In this document: in pieces, positions 1-7,680 of the stretch | How positions within the stretch are numbered: the first letter of the stretch is position 1 | How the letters are laid out: each line of letters opens with the position of its first letter | Source: Alphaproteobacteria bacterium | GTDB lineage: Bacteria; Pseudomonadota; Alphaproteobacteria; Reyranellales; Reyranellaceae | DNA: 32,994 nt | Reading direction: 5' to 3' | Assembly: GCA_947474005.1 (NCBI GenBank) | Contig: CANJHI010000046.1 | Span: forward strand, 1 to 32,994 | The notes under the pieces: model-generated | What the model saw: the letters and a program-made list of their open reading frames with translations, nothing else | What the model was told of the DNA's origin: nothing | The model's database searches: none | Position numbers and translations under genes: made by a program

Positions 1-273
1 CGCAAATTATTCGATGGCCGCGAGGGAGACGGAACCTACACCGACGAGGACGTCATGGCGCTCGCGGCGCGAGCGGCCGCCTATGCTTCGATCGCCAAGC
101 GTGGACCGCTTGCCTTGATACCCAAGCCCGGCATGGGCGCAGAACTGGCCAAACGGTTCGTGAACGTGGGCAAGTTCACCGGCGAGGCGCGGATTTTCTT
201 CTCGGTGGACGAAGCCATGGCATGGCTCGAAGCACAACCCGAGGGCAAGCCCCTGCCGGAGGACAAGCGTTAA
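1..273 (+). CDS. C-terminal part of an uncharacterised protein (5' end outside window)
   Basis: An open frame runs from the first base to a TAA at 271-273, giving the last 90 residues of a protein whose start lies upstream. The tail has an alternating helix/strand look and ends in a DEAMAWLEA segment. That pattern recalls small SpoIIAA/STAS-like conserved hypothetical proteins, which often finish with a 'deAlaWL' helix. This resemblance is by eye only and no catalytic residues are evident. Its stop overlaps the stop of the convergent DUF934 gene within the four bases TTAA. Function is unknown. Confidence 0.55.
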   Translation, partial: RKLFDGREGDGTYTDEDVMALAARAAAYASIAKRGPLALIPKPGMGAELAKRFVNVGKFTGEARIFFSVDEAMAWLEAQPEGKPLPEDKR

Positions 274-716
274 TCAGCGGCGAGAGGCCGGTTCTCCAGG
301 CGCAGGCGGGAGGCCGGCGCGCGGCCATCCTCGGTCGGCTGGTAGACGACGCTGAACAGGGTGCGCGCGCGGGCAAGCGCCTCGCCGAATCCCTTCTGCT
401 CGCTCTCGAAGGAATCGAAGCCGCAGCGCAGCATGAAGGCGATCTGGTCCTGCAGGACGCCGCCGGTGGCCCGCAGTTCACCCCGATAGCCCATGCGCCC
501 GCGCAGCAGACGCGCCTGGCTGTAGGCACGGCCATCGCTGAACTTGGGGAAGTCGAGCACAATGAGACGGAGCCGACCGACGTGCGGCGCCAGGTCCTCG
601 ACCGGGTCGGTGTTGGCCAGTGCGACGGCGGGCCACTCGGGCCGCTGCTGCCAGTCGGCGAAGGACAGCGGCACGTAGGTCGCGGGCAGGCCGCCCGCTT
701 CGCTATACAGTGGCAT
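270..716 (-). CDS. DUF934 family protein, sulfite-reduction accessory
   Basis: A 148-residue protein with the DUF934 pattern: a central LDFPKFSDGRAYSQARLLR segment, then GELRATGGVLQDQ and a conserved MLRCGFDSFE. In proteobacteria DUF934 genes sit directly downstream of the sulfite/nitrite reductase gene, and they are thought to help assimilatory sulfate reduction, with the biochemical role unproven. Here the ATG at 714-716 lies inside the end of cysI (14-nt overlap), so the two are probably translationally coupled. It is the last gene of the operon, and its stop abuts the convergent gene on the other strand. The family call is firm; the molecular function is unknown. Confidence 0.85.
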   Translation of the reverse strand: MPLYSEAGGLPATYVPLSFADWQQRPEWPAVALANTDPVEDLAPHVGRLRLIVLDFPKFSDGRAYSQARLLRGRMGYRGELRATGGVLQDQIAFMLRCGFDSFESEQKGFGEALARARTLFSVVYQPTEDGRAPASRLRLENRPLAAD

Positions 717-2376
717 AGACTCGCTCCTTGAACGGCTGGGCGCCGATGCGCCGATAGGTGTCGACGAAGCGTTCACCGGCGGCGCGGGTGTCGAGGTAGG
801 TGGCAACCAGCGCATCGACAGCCTCGACGACCTTGTCGGCCGCCACGGCCGGCCCGAGGATCGTGCCGAGTGCCGTCTTGCCGAAGTCGACGTCGCCGCC
901 CAGGCTGATCTGGTAGAGTTCGATGCCGTTCTTATCGACGCCCAGGATGCCGATATGGCCGACATGATGATGGCCGCAGGCGTTGATGCAGCCCGAGATC
1001 TTTATCTTGAGATCGCCGATGTCGTGCTGACGCGCCAGCTCCGAGAAATGATTGGAGATGCGCTGGGCCACCGGGATCGAGCGCGCATTGGCGAGCGCGC
1101 AATAATCGAGGCCCGGGCAGGCGATGATGTCGGTGATCTTGCCGACGTTGGCCTCGGCGAAACCAAGACGCCCGAGTGCCGCATAGACCGCCGGCAGATC
1201 CTCTATGGCGACATGCGGAAAGATCAGGTTCTGCTCGTGGCTGACCCTGAGCTCGCCCTGGCTAAAGGCATCGGCGATGTCGGCCACGCCTTCCATCTGC
1301 ACGGCGCTGGCATCGCCCGGCGGCGCGCCCACGGGCTTCAACGACGCGGTCACGATCGCATAACCCTTCACGCGATGCGGCGCGACATTGGATTTCAGCC
1401 ACAAGGCGAAGTCGCGGTTCTCCAGCCTCAGCGCCTCGACGGCACCCACCAGATTCGACTTGGGAGGCAGGTCGGGCAGCGCGAACTGGCGCGTGATCGC
1501 CTCGATGGTCTCGTTGCTGAGGCCCAGCAAACCATCGCGGGTCTCGGCGTACTCGGCCTCGACGTCGGCGCGCATCTTGTCGACGCCGACCTCGTGCACC
1601 AGAATCTTGATCCTGGCCTTGTAGAGATTGTCGCGCCGGCCGTAGCGATTGTAGACGCGCAGCGTCGCCTCGAGATAGGCGAGCAACTCGTTCTTGGGCA
1701 GGAACTCGCGCAGCGTCTTGCCGATCATCGGGGTGCGGCCGAGGCCGCCACCCACGATCACCTCGAAGCCCACCTCGCCGGTGTCGTTGCGCCACAGACG
1801 CAGGCCGATGTCGTGCACGCGGACCGCCGCGCGGTCGTTCGGCGAGCCGGTGATGGCGATCTTGAACTTGCGCGGCAGGAAGGTGAACTCGGGATGCAGC
1901 GTCGACCACTGGCGCACGATCTCGGCCCAGATCCGCGGGTCCTCGATCTCGTCGGCGGCGGCACCGGCAAAATGATCGGCGGTGACGTTGCGGATGCAGT
2001 TGCCGCTCGTTTGCAGCGCATGCATGTCGACCTCGGCCAGCGCCGCCAACGCATCAGGCGCGTCCTCGAGCTTGATCCAGTTGAGCTGCAGGTTCTGCCG
2101 GGTCGTGAAGTGGCCGTAGCCGCGGTCGTACTTGCGCGAGATCTCGGCCAGCTTGCGCAGCTGGCGCGACGACAGCGTGCCGTAGGGAATGGCGATCCGC
2201 AGCATGTAGGCGTGAAGCTGCAGGTAGAGGCCGTTGGTGAGCCTGAGCGGCTTGAACTGCTCTTCCGTCAGTTCGCCGGCGAGCCGACGACGCACCTGGT
2301 CACGGAACTGGTCGACGCGTTCGGAGACCAGCGTGCGGTCGTAGTCGTCGTAGTGATAAAAATAGGTGTCAGGCAT
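703..2376 (-). CDS. cysI: Nitrite/sulfite reductase, siroheme [4Fe-4S] haemoprotein
   Basis: A 557-residue siroheme enzyme that reduces sulfite to sulfide (or nitrite to ammonia) with six electrons in the cytoplasm. Both halves of the duplicated ferredoxin-like and siroheme-binding fold are present. An N-terminal FTTRQNLQLNW motif is followed by four cluster ligands near residues 420, 426, 463 and 467, in CPGLDYC and SGCINACGHHH. ATG at 2374-2376 was chosen because the protein then begins MPDTYFYHYDDYD, as homologues do, and overlaps DUF2849 by 8 nt. Upstream in-frame codons lie inside DUF2849. The neighbours cysG (siroheme), DUF2849 and DUF934 favour the assimilatory sulfite role, though the family cannot be split from ferredoxin-nitrite reductase by motif alone. 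The electron donor is not encoded here. Confidence 0.9.
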   Translation of the reverse strand: MPDTYFYHYDDYDRTLVSERVDQFRDQVRRRLAGELTEEQFKPLRLTNGLYLQLHAYMLRIAIPYGTLSSRQLRKLAEISRKYDRGYGHFTTRQNLQLNWIKLEDAPDALAALAEVDMHALQTSGNCIRNVTADHFAGAAADEIEDPRIWAEIVRQWSTLHPEFTFLPRKFKIAITGSPNDRAAVRVHDIGLRLWRNDTGEVGFEVIVGGGLGRTPMIGKTLREFLPKNELLAYLEATLRVYNRYGRRDNLYKARIKILVHEVGVDKMRADVEAEYAETRDGLLGLSNETIEAITRQFALPDLPPKSNLVGAVEALRLENRDFALWLKSNVAPHRVKGYAIVTASLKPVGAPPGDASAVQMEGVADIADAFSQGELRVSHEQNLIFPHVAIEDLPAVYAALGRLGFAEANVGKITDIIACPGLDYCALANARSIPVAQRISNHFSELARQHDIGDLKIKISGCINACGHHHVGHIGILGVDKNGIELYQISLGGDVDFGKTALGTILGPAVAADKVVEAVDALVATYLDTRAAGERFVDTYRRIGAQPFKERVYATV

Positions 2377-2683
2377 AACGCACCGCGTCGGCGGCAATGG
2401 CGTCGAAGGTGAGACCCGAGGCGCGGATCTTTTCCCGGAGCGAGAGCGGCTCGATGGTGCCGTCCTCTTCCTCGGCCACCGCGACAAGGAACGGGTCGAT
2501 CACCGGGAAAGCCTCGGCCCGGGCACGCAACAGCAGGATCTCTCCGGTGCGGCCGTCGCGGGCGACCGCGGCGCGATCGAGCCGGATCGTCCACTCACCG
2601 GCATCGTCGAGCCATACCACGACACCGTCGGACAGGCGGTTGGCGCTCGCAACCTGCAGGTCGCCGCTCAAATTCTTGGCCAT
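2369..2683 (-). CDS. DUF2849 domain protein between cysG and cysI
   Basis: A 104-residue protein with the DUF2849 layout: an N-terminal SGDLQVASANRLSDGVVVWLD strand region, an LLLRARAEAFPVIDPFLVAV core and a C-terminal helix. The family is small, alphaproteobacterial, and almost always placed between the siroheme synthase and the sulfite reductase; its role is unknown. Its ATG overlaps the cysG stop in the string TAATG, and its TGA lies inside the start of cysI, so the three genes are most likely read as one coupled unit. Confidence 0.85.
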   Translation of the reverse strand: MAKNLSGDLQVASANRLSDGVVVWLDDAGEWTIRLDRAAVARDGRTGEILLLRARAEAFPVIDPFLVAVAEEEDGTIEPLSLREKIRASGLTFDAIAADAVRYA

Positions 2684-4026
2684 TACGACACCTCTGCGAG
2701 TTGCGGACGCCCGGCGTCGGCCACATAGGCCGTGACCTCGCCCACGATGATGAGGCTGGGACCGGCGTCGCCACTTGTGTGGGTGGCGGCGAGCCGCGCC
2801 AGGTCGGAGAGCCGGCCCGCCGAGACCCGTTCGTCGGGTCGCGTGCCGTTCTCGACGATGGCGACCGGCGTGTTGGGGTGGGTGCCGGCGTCCAAAAGAC
2901 GGTCGCGCACGGAAGCGGCTTCCGTGGCGCCCATGTAGATCGCGAGTGTGTGACCGCGTGCAGCCAGCGCAGGCCAGGTCGCTTCGCCGCCATCGGCGCC
3001 ATGACCACTCACGAAGGTTATCGCTGAAGCCAGGCGGCGTTGTGTGAGGGGGATACCCACCGAAGCGGCGACGCCGAGCGCGGCGGTGATCCCGGGAACG
3101 ACCGTGACCGGCAGGCCGGCGGCACGCAATGCGTCCACTTCCTCGCCGCCACGCCCGAAGATGAAGGGATCGCCCGCCTTCAGGCGCACCACGGTCTGGC
3201 CAGCGCGCACGCGACGTACCAGCTCCGCCTCGATGGCGGCCTGTGCCCAGCCCGCCTGCCCCTTGCGCTTTCCGACCGGCACCAATTCAGCGTCGCGCCG
3301 GGCGCGACCAAGGATGGCTGGCGGCACCAGCTCGTCGTGCAGGATGGCATCGGCTTCCTGTAGAAGCTGTGCCGCTCGGAGCGTCAGCAGATCGGGATCG
3401 CCGGGGCCTGCGCCCACGATATGGGCGATGCCGACCGGAGACGTCCGGCGGCGAACGGCGTCGAGTTCGCCCAGCGCCACGCGCCGGGCGCCGGCCTCGT
3501 CACCCGCCAAGGCAAGCCGCGCCGCCGGCCCATCGATGAGGCGGCGCCACAAGCCGCGACGGCGTGCCGGGTCGGCGATCAGCGTATTCACCTGGGCACG
3601 GAAGGTATTGGCCAGCTTGGCCAGCGCCCCGATGCGCTCCGGCAGCGATGCCTCGATGCGGCCACGCAGGATGCTGGCCAAGGTCGGCGATGCACCACCG
3701 GTCGAGATCGCAACGACGACGCCGTCACGATCGACGATGGCAGGCAGAATGAAATCGCAGAGCGCCGGCCGGTCGGCGACATTGACCGGCACACCAGTGG
3801 CCTTCGCAATGCGCTGCGCCGCGGTGTCTCCCTCGAGGGTGCCGGTCGCAATGAACGCCGCCGCGGCGCCGCGGAAGTCGGCAGACTCAGCAACATCGGC
3901 CGATGGCCTCACGACCTTGGCGCCGGCGGAGTGCGCGAGATCCGCGCGGCGATCGGCGGCGGGGCCATGGCCCACGACGACGACTTTGCGGCCGGTAAGG
4001 TCGAAGAACAGCGGCAGGTGCTTCAC
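2683..4026 (-). CDS. cysG: Siroheme synthase (uroporphyrinogen-III methyltransferase / precorrin-2 dehydrogenase / ferrochelatase)
   Basis: A 447-residue bifunctional enzyme making siroheme, the cofactor of the downstream reductase. Residues 1-205 form the precorrin-2 dehydrogenase/ferrochelatase half (KHLPLFFDLTGRKVVVVG nucleotide-binding start, later AISTGGASPTLA). Residues 210-447 form the SUMT methyltransferase, with VGAGPGDPDLLTLRA and GDPFIFGRGGEE. The start is taken as GTG at 4024-4026, where homologues begin, and it overlaps the stop of the preceding small ORF as GTGA. An in-frame ATG at 4095 would add 23 residues unlike the family and would overlap that ORF almost completely. The DUF2849 gene follows with a 1-nt overlap. 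Confidence 0.9.
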   Translation of the reverse strand: MKHLPLFFDLTGRKVVVVGHGPAADRRADLAHSAGAKVVRPSADVAESADFRGAAAAFIATGTLEGDTAAQRIAKATGVPVNVADRPALCDFILPAIVDRDGVVVAISTGGASPTLASILRGRIEASLPERIGALAKLANTFRAQVNTLIADPARRRGLWRRLIDGPAARLALAGDEAGARRVALGELDAVRRRTSPVGIAHIVGAGPGDPDLLTLRAAQLLQEADAILHDELVPPAILGRARRDAELVPVGKRKGQAGWAQAAIEAELVRRVRAGQTVVRLKAGDPFIFGRGGEEVDALRAAGLPVTVVPGITAALGVAASVGIPLTQRRLASAITFVSGHGADGGEATWPALAARGHTLAIYMGATEAASVRDRLLDAGTHPNTPVAIVENGTRPDERVSAGRLSDLARLAATHTSGDAGPSLIIVGEVTAYVADAGRPQLAEVS

Positions 4027-4130
4027 GACACGGCGGCCCGGAGCAGGACATTGAAAGCCAGCATGGCGGCGGCCTGGGAGATCGACAGGATCCACAGCAG
4101 AGAGTTGGGCTTGCGAAGGAACTTGGACAT
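4023..4130 (-). CDS. Small 35-residue membrane peptide leading the cysG operon
   Basis: A short frame from ATG 4128-4130 to TGA 4023-4025. It encodes a basic N-terminus (MSKFLRKPNS) followed by one hydrophobic span of about 20 residues (LLWILSISQAAAMLAFNVLL) and a short tail, the shape of a single-pass inner-membrane peptide. Its stop overlaps the GTG of cysG as GTGA, a usual sign of translational coupling, and that is the main reason to treat it as real. No strong Shine-Dalgarno sequence is visible. It could be a leader whose translation opens the cysG start rather than a working protein. Function unknown. Confidence 0.5.
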   Translation of the reverse strand: MSKFLRKPNSLLWILSISQAAAMLAFNVLLRAAVS

Positions 4131-4263
4131 GCGGGCACCCGCGTTCGATGAATTCTTGATCTGGCGTTGTTTCGCACGTCCGCCATAACTTGAATTACCG
4201 AAGGTTCCTCGCACTGGAGCATTTCTTGCCGTTCAACCGCTCAGGAAGGAAATTTTTACCCCC

Positions 4264-4291
4264 CTTGACCTCGGGAGAGCCGTTCCTAAAT
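4264..4291 (+). promoter_or_regulatory. Heat-shock (RpoH-like) promoter of the hsp20 gene
   Basis: CTTGAC at 4264-4269 and CCTAAAT at 4285-4291, 15 nt apart, resemble the alphaproteobacterial sigma-32 consensus (CTTGAC then CCTATAT). The predicted start near 4298 gives a leader of about 60 nt before the Hsp20 ATG. The spacing is slightly short of the usual 16-17 nt, so a housekeeping or mixed-specificity promoter is also possible. Confidence 0.5.
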
Positions 4292-4298
4292 CCCTGCT

Positions 4299-4358
4299 GT
4301 CGCCTGTGCCCATTCCGGGGCGGGCGGCGACACAACATCGCTCACTGGAGGATGATCT
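4299..4358 (+). promoter_or_regulatory. ROSE-like RNA thermometer in the hsp20 leader
   Basis: The leader can fold into two hairpins. The first pairs GTCGCC (4299-4304) with GGCGAC (4326-4331), with an inner GCCC/GGGC. The second pairs CATC with GAUG and CUC with GAG around a four-base loop (about 4336-4354), leaving one G unpaired in UCGCU opposite the GGAGGA ribosome-binding site. A UYGCU strand with a bulged G facing the Shine-Dalgarno sequence is the hallmark of ROSE thermometers, known upstream of small heat-shock genes in rhizobia and relatives. The fold was drawn by hand. Confidence 0.6.
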
Positions 4359-4805
4359 ATGCGTACGTTCGACTATTCACCGTTTCATCGCGCCACCGTC
4401 GGTTTCGACCGGGTTTTCAACCTGCTCGACTCGGTGGCCGGGCAAGCCAGCACCAACGGCTACCCCCCGTACAACATCGAAAAGTCAGGCGATAACGACT
4501 ACCGCATCGTGATGGCGGTGGCGGGCTTCGCCGAGGCCGAACTCAACGTGACCCAGAAGGAGAACGAGCTCCTGGTCACCGGCCAGACGGCGGCCAACGC
4601 CCCGGACGAGAAGCAGTATCTCTACCGCGGCATTGCCGGGCGCAACTTCGAGCGTCGCTTCCAGCTCGCCGACCATGTGAAGGTCGTGGGCGCCAAGCTT
4701 GCCAACGGCCTGCTGACGATCGAGTTGCAGCGCGAGATCCCGGAAGAGAAGAAGGCCCGGGCGATCCCTGTCGTGGCCGACGCTCTGCCGGCGCTGACGC
4801 ACTAA
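4359..4805 (+). CDS. Small heat-shock protein, Hsp20/IbpA family
   Basis: A 148-residue ATP-independent holdase chaperone that keeps unfolding proteins soluble in the cytoplasm. The alpha-crystallin domain runs from about residue 37 (PPYNIEK) to 128. It holds the A-x-L-x-NGLL-TIEL signature (GAKLANGLLTIEL), and a C-terminal IPV motif suits oligomer contacts. The N-terminus (MRTFDYSPFHRATVGFDRVFNLLD) matches the IbpA class A type. ATG at 4359 is preceded by GGAGG at 4347-4351. A heat-shock-like promoter and a ROSE-like leader lie upstream, and a strong terminator follows, so it is a single-gene unit divergent from the cysG operon. Confidence 0.92.
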   Translation: MRTFDYSPFHRATVGFDRVFNLLDSVAGQASTNGYPPYNIEKSGDNDYRIVMAVAGFAEAELNVTQKENELLVTGQTAANAPDEKQYLYRGIAGRNFERRFQLADHVKVVGAKLANGLLTIELQREIPEEKKARAIPVVADALPALTH

Positions 4806-4817
4806 CTGTCTTCGAGG

Positions 4818-4848
4818 GGGCGCTGCGGGAGACCGCGGCGCCCTTTTT
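4818..4848 (+). terminator. Rho-independent terminator after hsp20
   Basis: GGGCGC-T-GCGG (4818-4828) pairs with CCGC-G-GCGCCC (4833-4843) around a GAGA loop, followed directly by five T residues (4844-4848). It begins 12 nt after the Hsp20 stop. Confidence 0.85.
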
Positions 4849-4877
4849 CGTTACACCATTTTCGTTACAATGGCGGC

Positions 4878-5420
4878 ATGACCCTCTCCGCCCAGCTCAC
4901 CCACTTCGGCATCCATGCGACCGATATCGACCGTATGGTCGATTTCTACACCCGCGTGATGGGCTTCGTGATCAGCGACCACGGCACCGGGAGATCGGGC
5001 GCACGCGTCGTGTTCATGACCCAGAATCCGGAATGCCACCATCAGTTCGTGCTGTTCGACGGGCGGCCCAGCGACATGCCGTACAATCCGGTCAACCAGA
5101 TCTCCTTCCGGCTCGACTCGCTCGACATGCTGAAGGCCTATCGCAAGGCGCTGGTCGCCGCCGGCATCACCCAGCATCGCGTCACCGACCATGGCAACGC
5201 CTGGGCGCTCTATTTTCAGGATCCCGAAGGCAATCCGGTCGAGATGTACTGCGACACGCCCTTCTATACACCGCAGCCCTGTGGCGAGCCGCTCGACCTC
5301 GATCAGCCGAACGACCAGATTCTTGCGTGCACCGAGGCAATGTGCCGGAGCCGGCCGCGCTTCATGTCGCGCGAGACCTGGATGCAAAGCATCCAGGCCA
5401 AGCTCGACACAAGACCTTAG
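4878..5420 (+). CDS. VOC-fold (glyoxalase/bleomycin-resistance/extradiol dioxygenase superfamily) protein
   Basis: A 180-residue single VOC module of the catechol-dioxygenase-like type. It opens with LTHFGIHATDIDRMVDFYTRVMGF, and the likely metal ligands are His12 in GIHATD, a His in the CHHQFVLFD strand (about 55-56) and Glu in GNPVEMYCD (about 117). The C-terminal tail has a Cys-rich helix. It runs toward the minus-strand catabolic cluster, and the two stops are 1 nt apart, so the gene may share that pathway although it is transcribed separately. An 11-bp direct repeat lies just upstream (4845-4855 and 4859-4869). The substrate is not predictable: lyase, dioxygenase or binding protein are all possible. 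Confidence 0.8.
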   Translation: MTLSAQLTHFGIHATDIDRMVDFYTRVMGFVISDHGTGRSGARVVFMTQNPECHHQFVLFDGRPSDMPYNPVNQISFRLDSLDMLKAYRKALVAAGITQHRVTDHGNAWALYFQDPEGNPVEMYCDTPFYTPQPCGEPLDLDQPNDQILACTEAMCRSRPRFMSRETWMQSIQAKLDTRP

Positions 5421-5421
5421 G

Positions 5422-6354
5422 TTACTTCTTCGCGTACTTGCCCGTGAGCTGCGGCGTGTGCGGTCCCTCGCCGCCCTTGTCCTTGTGCTGGGAGCGCGTG
5501 GTGCGCGCCCAGGTACGCTTCAGATCATCCTTGATGCTGAACCTGAGCGTGCCAACCTTCTCGACGGTGAGCTCGATCTTGTCGCCGTCCATGAAGGAGT
5601 TGAGGCCGCGGTGATTGGTGCCGGTGGCAACGACGTCGCCGGGCTCCAGCGTATGGATCGAGGAAAGCCACTCGATGACGCGCGGGATCTGGTGCGCCAT
5701 GTCGTCGGTGTTGAACTTCTGCATCGTGACGCCGTTGTTCTTGAGCTCGATGTTGAGCTTCTGCGGATCGGCGATCTCGTCGGCCGTCACCAGCCATGGG
5801 CCCATCGGCGCGAAGGTGGCACGCGACTTCATCTGGAAGAACACGTTGCCCGGTGGCGGCAGACCGCGGGCCGAACCATCGATGAAGCAGGTGTAGCCGA
5901 AGATGTACTGCTTGTAGTCGGCGGCCTTCACGTTGGAGGCGCGTTTGCCGATCACCAGCGCGAGCTCGGCCTCGCCCTCGAAGATGCTGGCCGGCACGTC
6001 GGGCAGCACCATAGTGTCGCCGTCTCCGATCACCGCCGTCGCCGCCTTGTGGAAGCAGTTGATGGCGGGCTTCTCCGGCAGGGTGCCGTCTTCCATGTAG
6101 TTGACGGCCATGCAGTCGATGTTGCCGGGACGCGGCACCGGCGGGCGGAGCTGCACGCTGGCAAGCGGCACGCCTTTGCCGTCAGCGGCAGCCTTCTCGA
6201 GCTTGCCCTTGTAGCTGTCCCATTCGGCGATGACGCCGACGATCAGGTCGCGCGTGTCGCGATGGGGCACGCCCTTGGCTGCGTCGGTGACGTCGACGAC
6301 CTGGTCGCCCTTGATGACGCCCAGGCGCCAGTCGTTGAAATAGCAAAGCTTCAC
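5422..6354 (-). CDS. Fumarylacetoacetate hydrolase (FAH) superfamily enzyme
   Basis: A 310-residue protein of the FAH/HpcE superfamily, which hydrolyses, hydrates, isomerises or decarboxylates open-chain diketo acids from ring cleavage using a divalent metal. The metal site shows as the E-x-E pair in SIFEGEAELALVIG and the Asp in YTCFIDGSARG. A C-terminal EPGDVVATGTNHRG loop and DGDKIELTVEKVGTL complete the fold. The start is GTG at 6352-6354, overlapping the stop of the upstream CMD gene as GTGA, which implies coupling. It is the last gene of the long minus-strand cluster. A lysine-rich tail of about 30 residues extends past the usual family end. Exact reaction unknown. Confidence 0.85.
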   Translation of the reverse strand: MKLCYFNDWRLGVIKGDQVVDVTDAAKGVPHRDTRDLIVGVIAEWDSYKGKLEKAAADGKGVPLASVQLRPPVPRPGNIDCMAVNYMEDGTLPEKPAINCFHKAATAVIGDGDTMVLPDVPASIFEGEAELALVIGKRASNVKAADYKQYIFGYTCFIDGSARGLPPPGNVFFQMKSRATFAPMGPWLVTADEIADPQKLNIELKNNGVTMQKFNTDDMAHQIPRVIEWLSSIHTLEPGDVVATGTNHRGLNSFMDGDKIELTVEKVGTLRFSIKDDLKRTWARTTRSQHKDKGGEGPHTPQLTGKYAKK

Positions 6355-6683
6355 TTCTTCTCTCCCTCTTCGAGTACTGATTTGGCGACGCCCGCCGCCG
6401 ACATGGCGGTCGGCCAGCCGGAGTAGAACGCCATGTGCGTGATGACCTCGACGATCTCGTCCTTGGTCACGCCGTTGTCGATGGCGCGGGCGACGTGGCC
6501 CTTGAGCTGTTCGGTGCGGTTCATGGCGACCAGGGCGGCGCAGGTGATCAGGCTGCGGTCGCGCTTGGAAAGACCGGGCCTCTCCCAGACGTCGCCATAG
6601 ACGACCTTCTCGGTGAGATCGATCAGCTTGGGCACGAACGATCGCACGGCGTCGCGGGCGTTTGGAACGGGTGGCTTGGACAT
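6351..6683 (-). CDS. Carboxymuconolactone decarboxylase (CMD) family protein, PcaC-like
   Basis: A 110-residue all-helical CMD-domain protein. It resembles 4-carboxymuconolactone decarboxylase (PcaC) rather than the AhpD peroxidase branch, because no CxxC is present. In its place are LKGHVARAIDNGVTKDEIVEVITHMAFYSG, with a His at about residue 63, and GWPTAMSAAGVAKSV. In the protocatechuate pathway such enzymes decarboxylate a lactone; here the companions are extradiol and FAH enzymes, so it may act on a different carboxylated ring-cleavage product. AAAGGAAA precedes the ATG at 6681-6683. It is coupled to the next FAH gene by a 4-nt overlap. Confidence 0.85.
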   Translation of the reverse strand: MSKPPVPNARDAVRSFVPKLIDLTEKVVYGDVWERPGLSKRDRSLITCAALVAMNRTEQLKGHVARAIDNGVTKDEIVEVITHMAFYSGWPTAMSAAGVAKSVLEEGEKK

Positions 6684-6711
6684 CTTTTTCCTTTCTGTGT
6701 CAGGGACTGGA

Positions 6712-7659
6712 TCAGGGGCTAGCGTGGCCGAGGAAACGTTCCGGCGGCCGTTCGCCCCATTGCGATTGGAAGCCCTCCTCGGCGCTCAGCAGATGGCCGC
6801 CGTTCGAGGCGTTCAGTCGGTCGGTGTCGGCCCAGCGCTCATGCACCCGGCCCCACGGATCGCTCCAATAGTCGTAGACCTGGCTGCCCAGCAGATGGCG
6901 GCCGATGCCCCACATGTGGTCGTACTTGCCAAGGCGCTTGAGATATTCGTGATCCTGGAAGATGGCGTCGATGTCGTGCGCCTCGTAGGAGACGTGGTTG
7001 AGCCCCGTCTTCTCGTTGTGCACGCAGAACAGCACGTGATGGTCGACGTACTCCTCGCCGCAGTCAAGCCGACTGAAGGAACCGATGACATTGTCCTTCT
7101 CGCCGGCATAGACGTCGTCGGAGCGGATCATGCCCAGCGTCTCGCGGAACCAGGCGACCGTCTCCTTGACCTTCGGCGTCGACAGCACGCCGTGCCCGAT
7201 GCGCTGGATCGGCGTGGGCGACTTACCGAGCCGCATCAGCCGGCCGGCGCGCCGGTGCGGCTCGCTGCCGGAGTTCGGGACATCGCGCTCGGTCTTGGTC
7301 ACCGGTACCTTAGCCATGCCATGGATGACCTCGATCTGGTAGCCGTTGGGCTCAGTGAGGCGAACGCGCTTGCCGCCGCCCGGCTCGTTAATGGTCTCGA
7401 TCCCCGAGGCGCCCGGCAACTTGGCGATGCGCTTCAGATCGTCTTCGCTGGCTGCGTGGTAGCCAAAGCCGATGAACCTGGTGCCACCCTTGTGCACGGC
7501 GTGCAGGTGATGGTGGCCGTCGGTACCGCGCATATAAAGCGCGTCGGGTGTCCGCTCGGCCCGGACCATGCCGAAATGGGTGAGAAACTCCTCCATCTCG
7601 TCGAGGTCCGGCGCTTCCATGCGGGGAAAGGCAAACTCGGCAACCTTGATCGCTACCAT
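6712..7659 (-). CDS. Type I extradiol ring-cleavage dioxygenase
   Basis: A 315-residue two-domain VOC dioxygenase that would open a dihydroxylated aromatic ring next to the hydroxyls with Fe(II) and O2. The catalytic C-terminal domain holds the three metal ligands His156 (RIGHGVLS), His222 (LNHVSYEAHD) and Glu274 (WGRVHERW). It also has the second-shell His255 and Tyr in GRHLLGSQVYDYWSDPWG, close to the extradiol signature. The N-terminal domain (1-115) is the non-catalytic copy. A GGAGG site precedes ATG 7657-7659. Neighbours are two FAH enzymes and a CMD protein, a usual meta-cleavage set. Similar to catechol 2,3-dioxygenase/BphC relatives; the ring substrate is unknown. Confidence 0.88.
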   Translation of the reverse strand: MVAIKVAEFAFPRMEAPDLDEMEEFLTHFGMVRAERTPDALYMRGTDGHHHLHAVHKGGTRFIGFGYHAASEDDLKRIAKLPGASGIETINEPGGGKRVRLTEPNGYQIEVIHGMAKVPVTKTERDVPNSGSEPHRRAGRLMRLGKSPTPIQRIGHGVLSTPKVKETVAWFRETLGMIRSDDVYAGEKDNVIGSFSRLDCGEEYVDHHVLFCVHNEKTGLNHVSYEAHDIDAIFQDHEYLKRLGKYDHMWGIGRHLLGSQVYDYWSDPWGRVHERWADTDRLNASNGGHLLSAEEGFQSQWGERPPERFLGHASP

Positions 7660-7680
7660 GATATTCCTCCGGGTTCGGTC

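Noticed and set aside
955..2412. 485-codon plus-strand frame antisense to cysI
   Set aside because: The minus strand has the siroheme reductase with all four cluster cysteines; the antisense frame has no family features.
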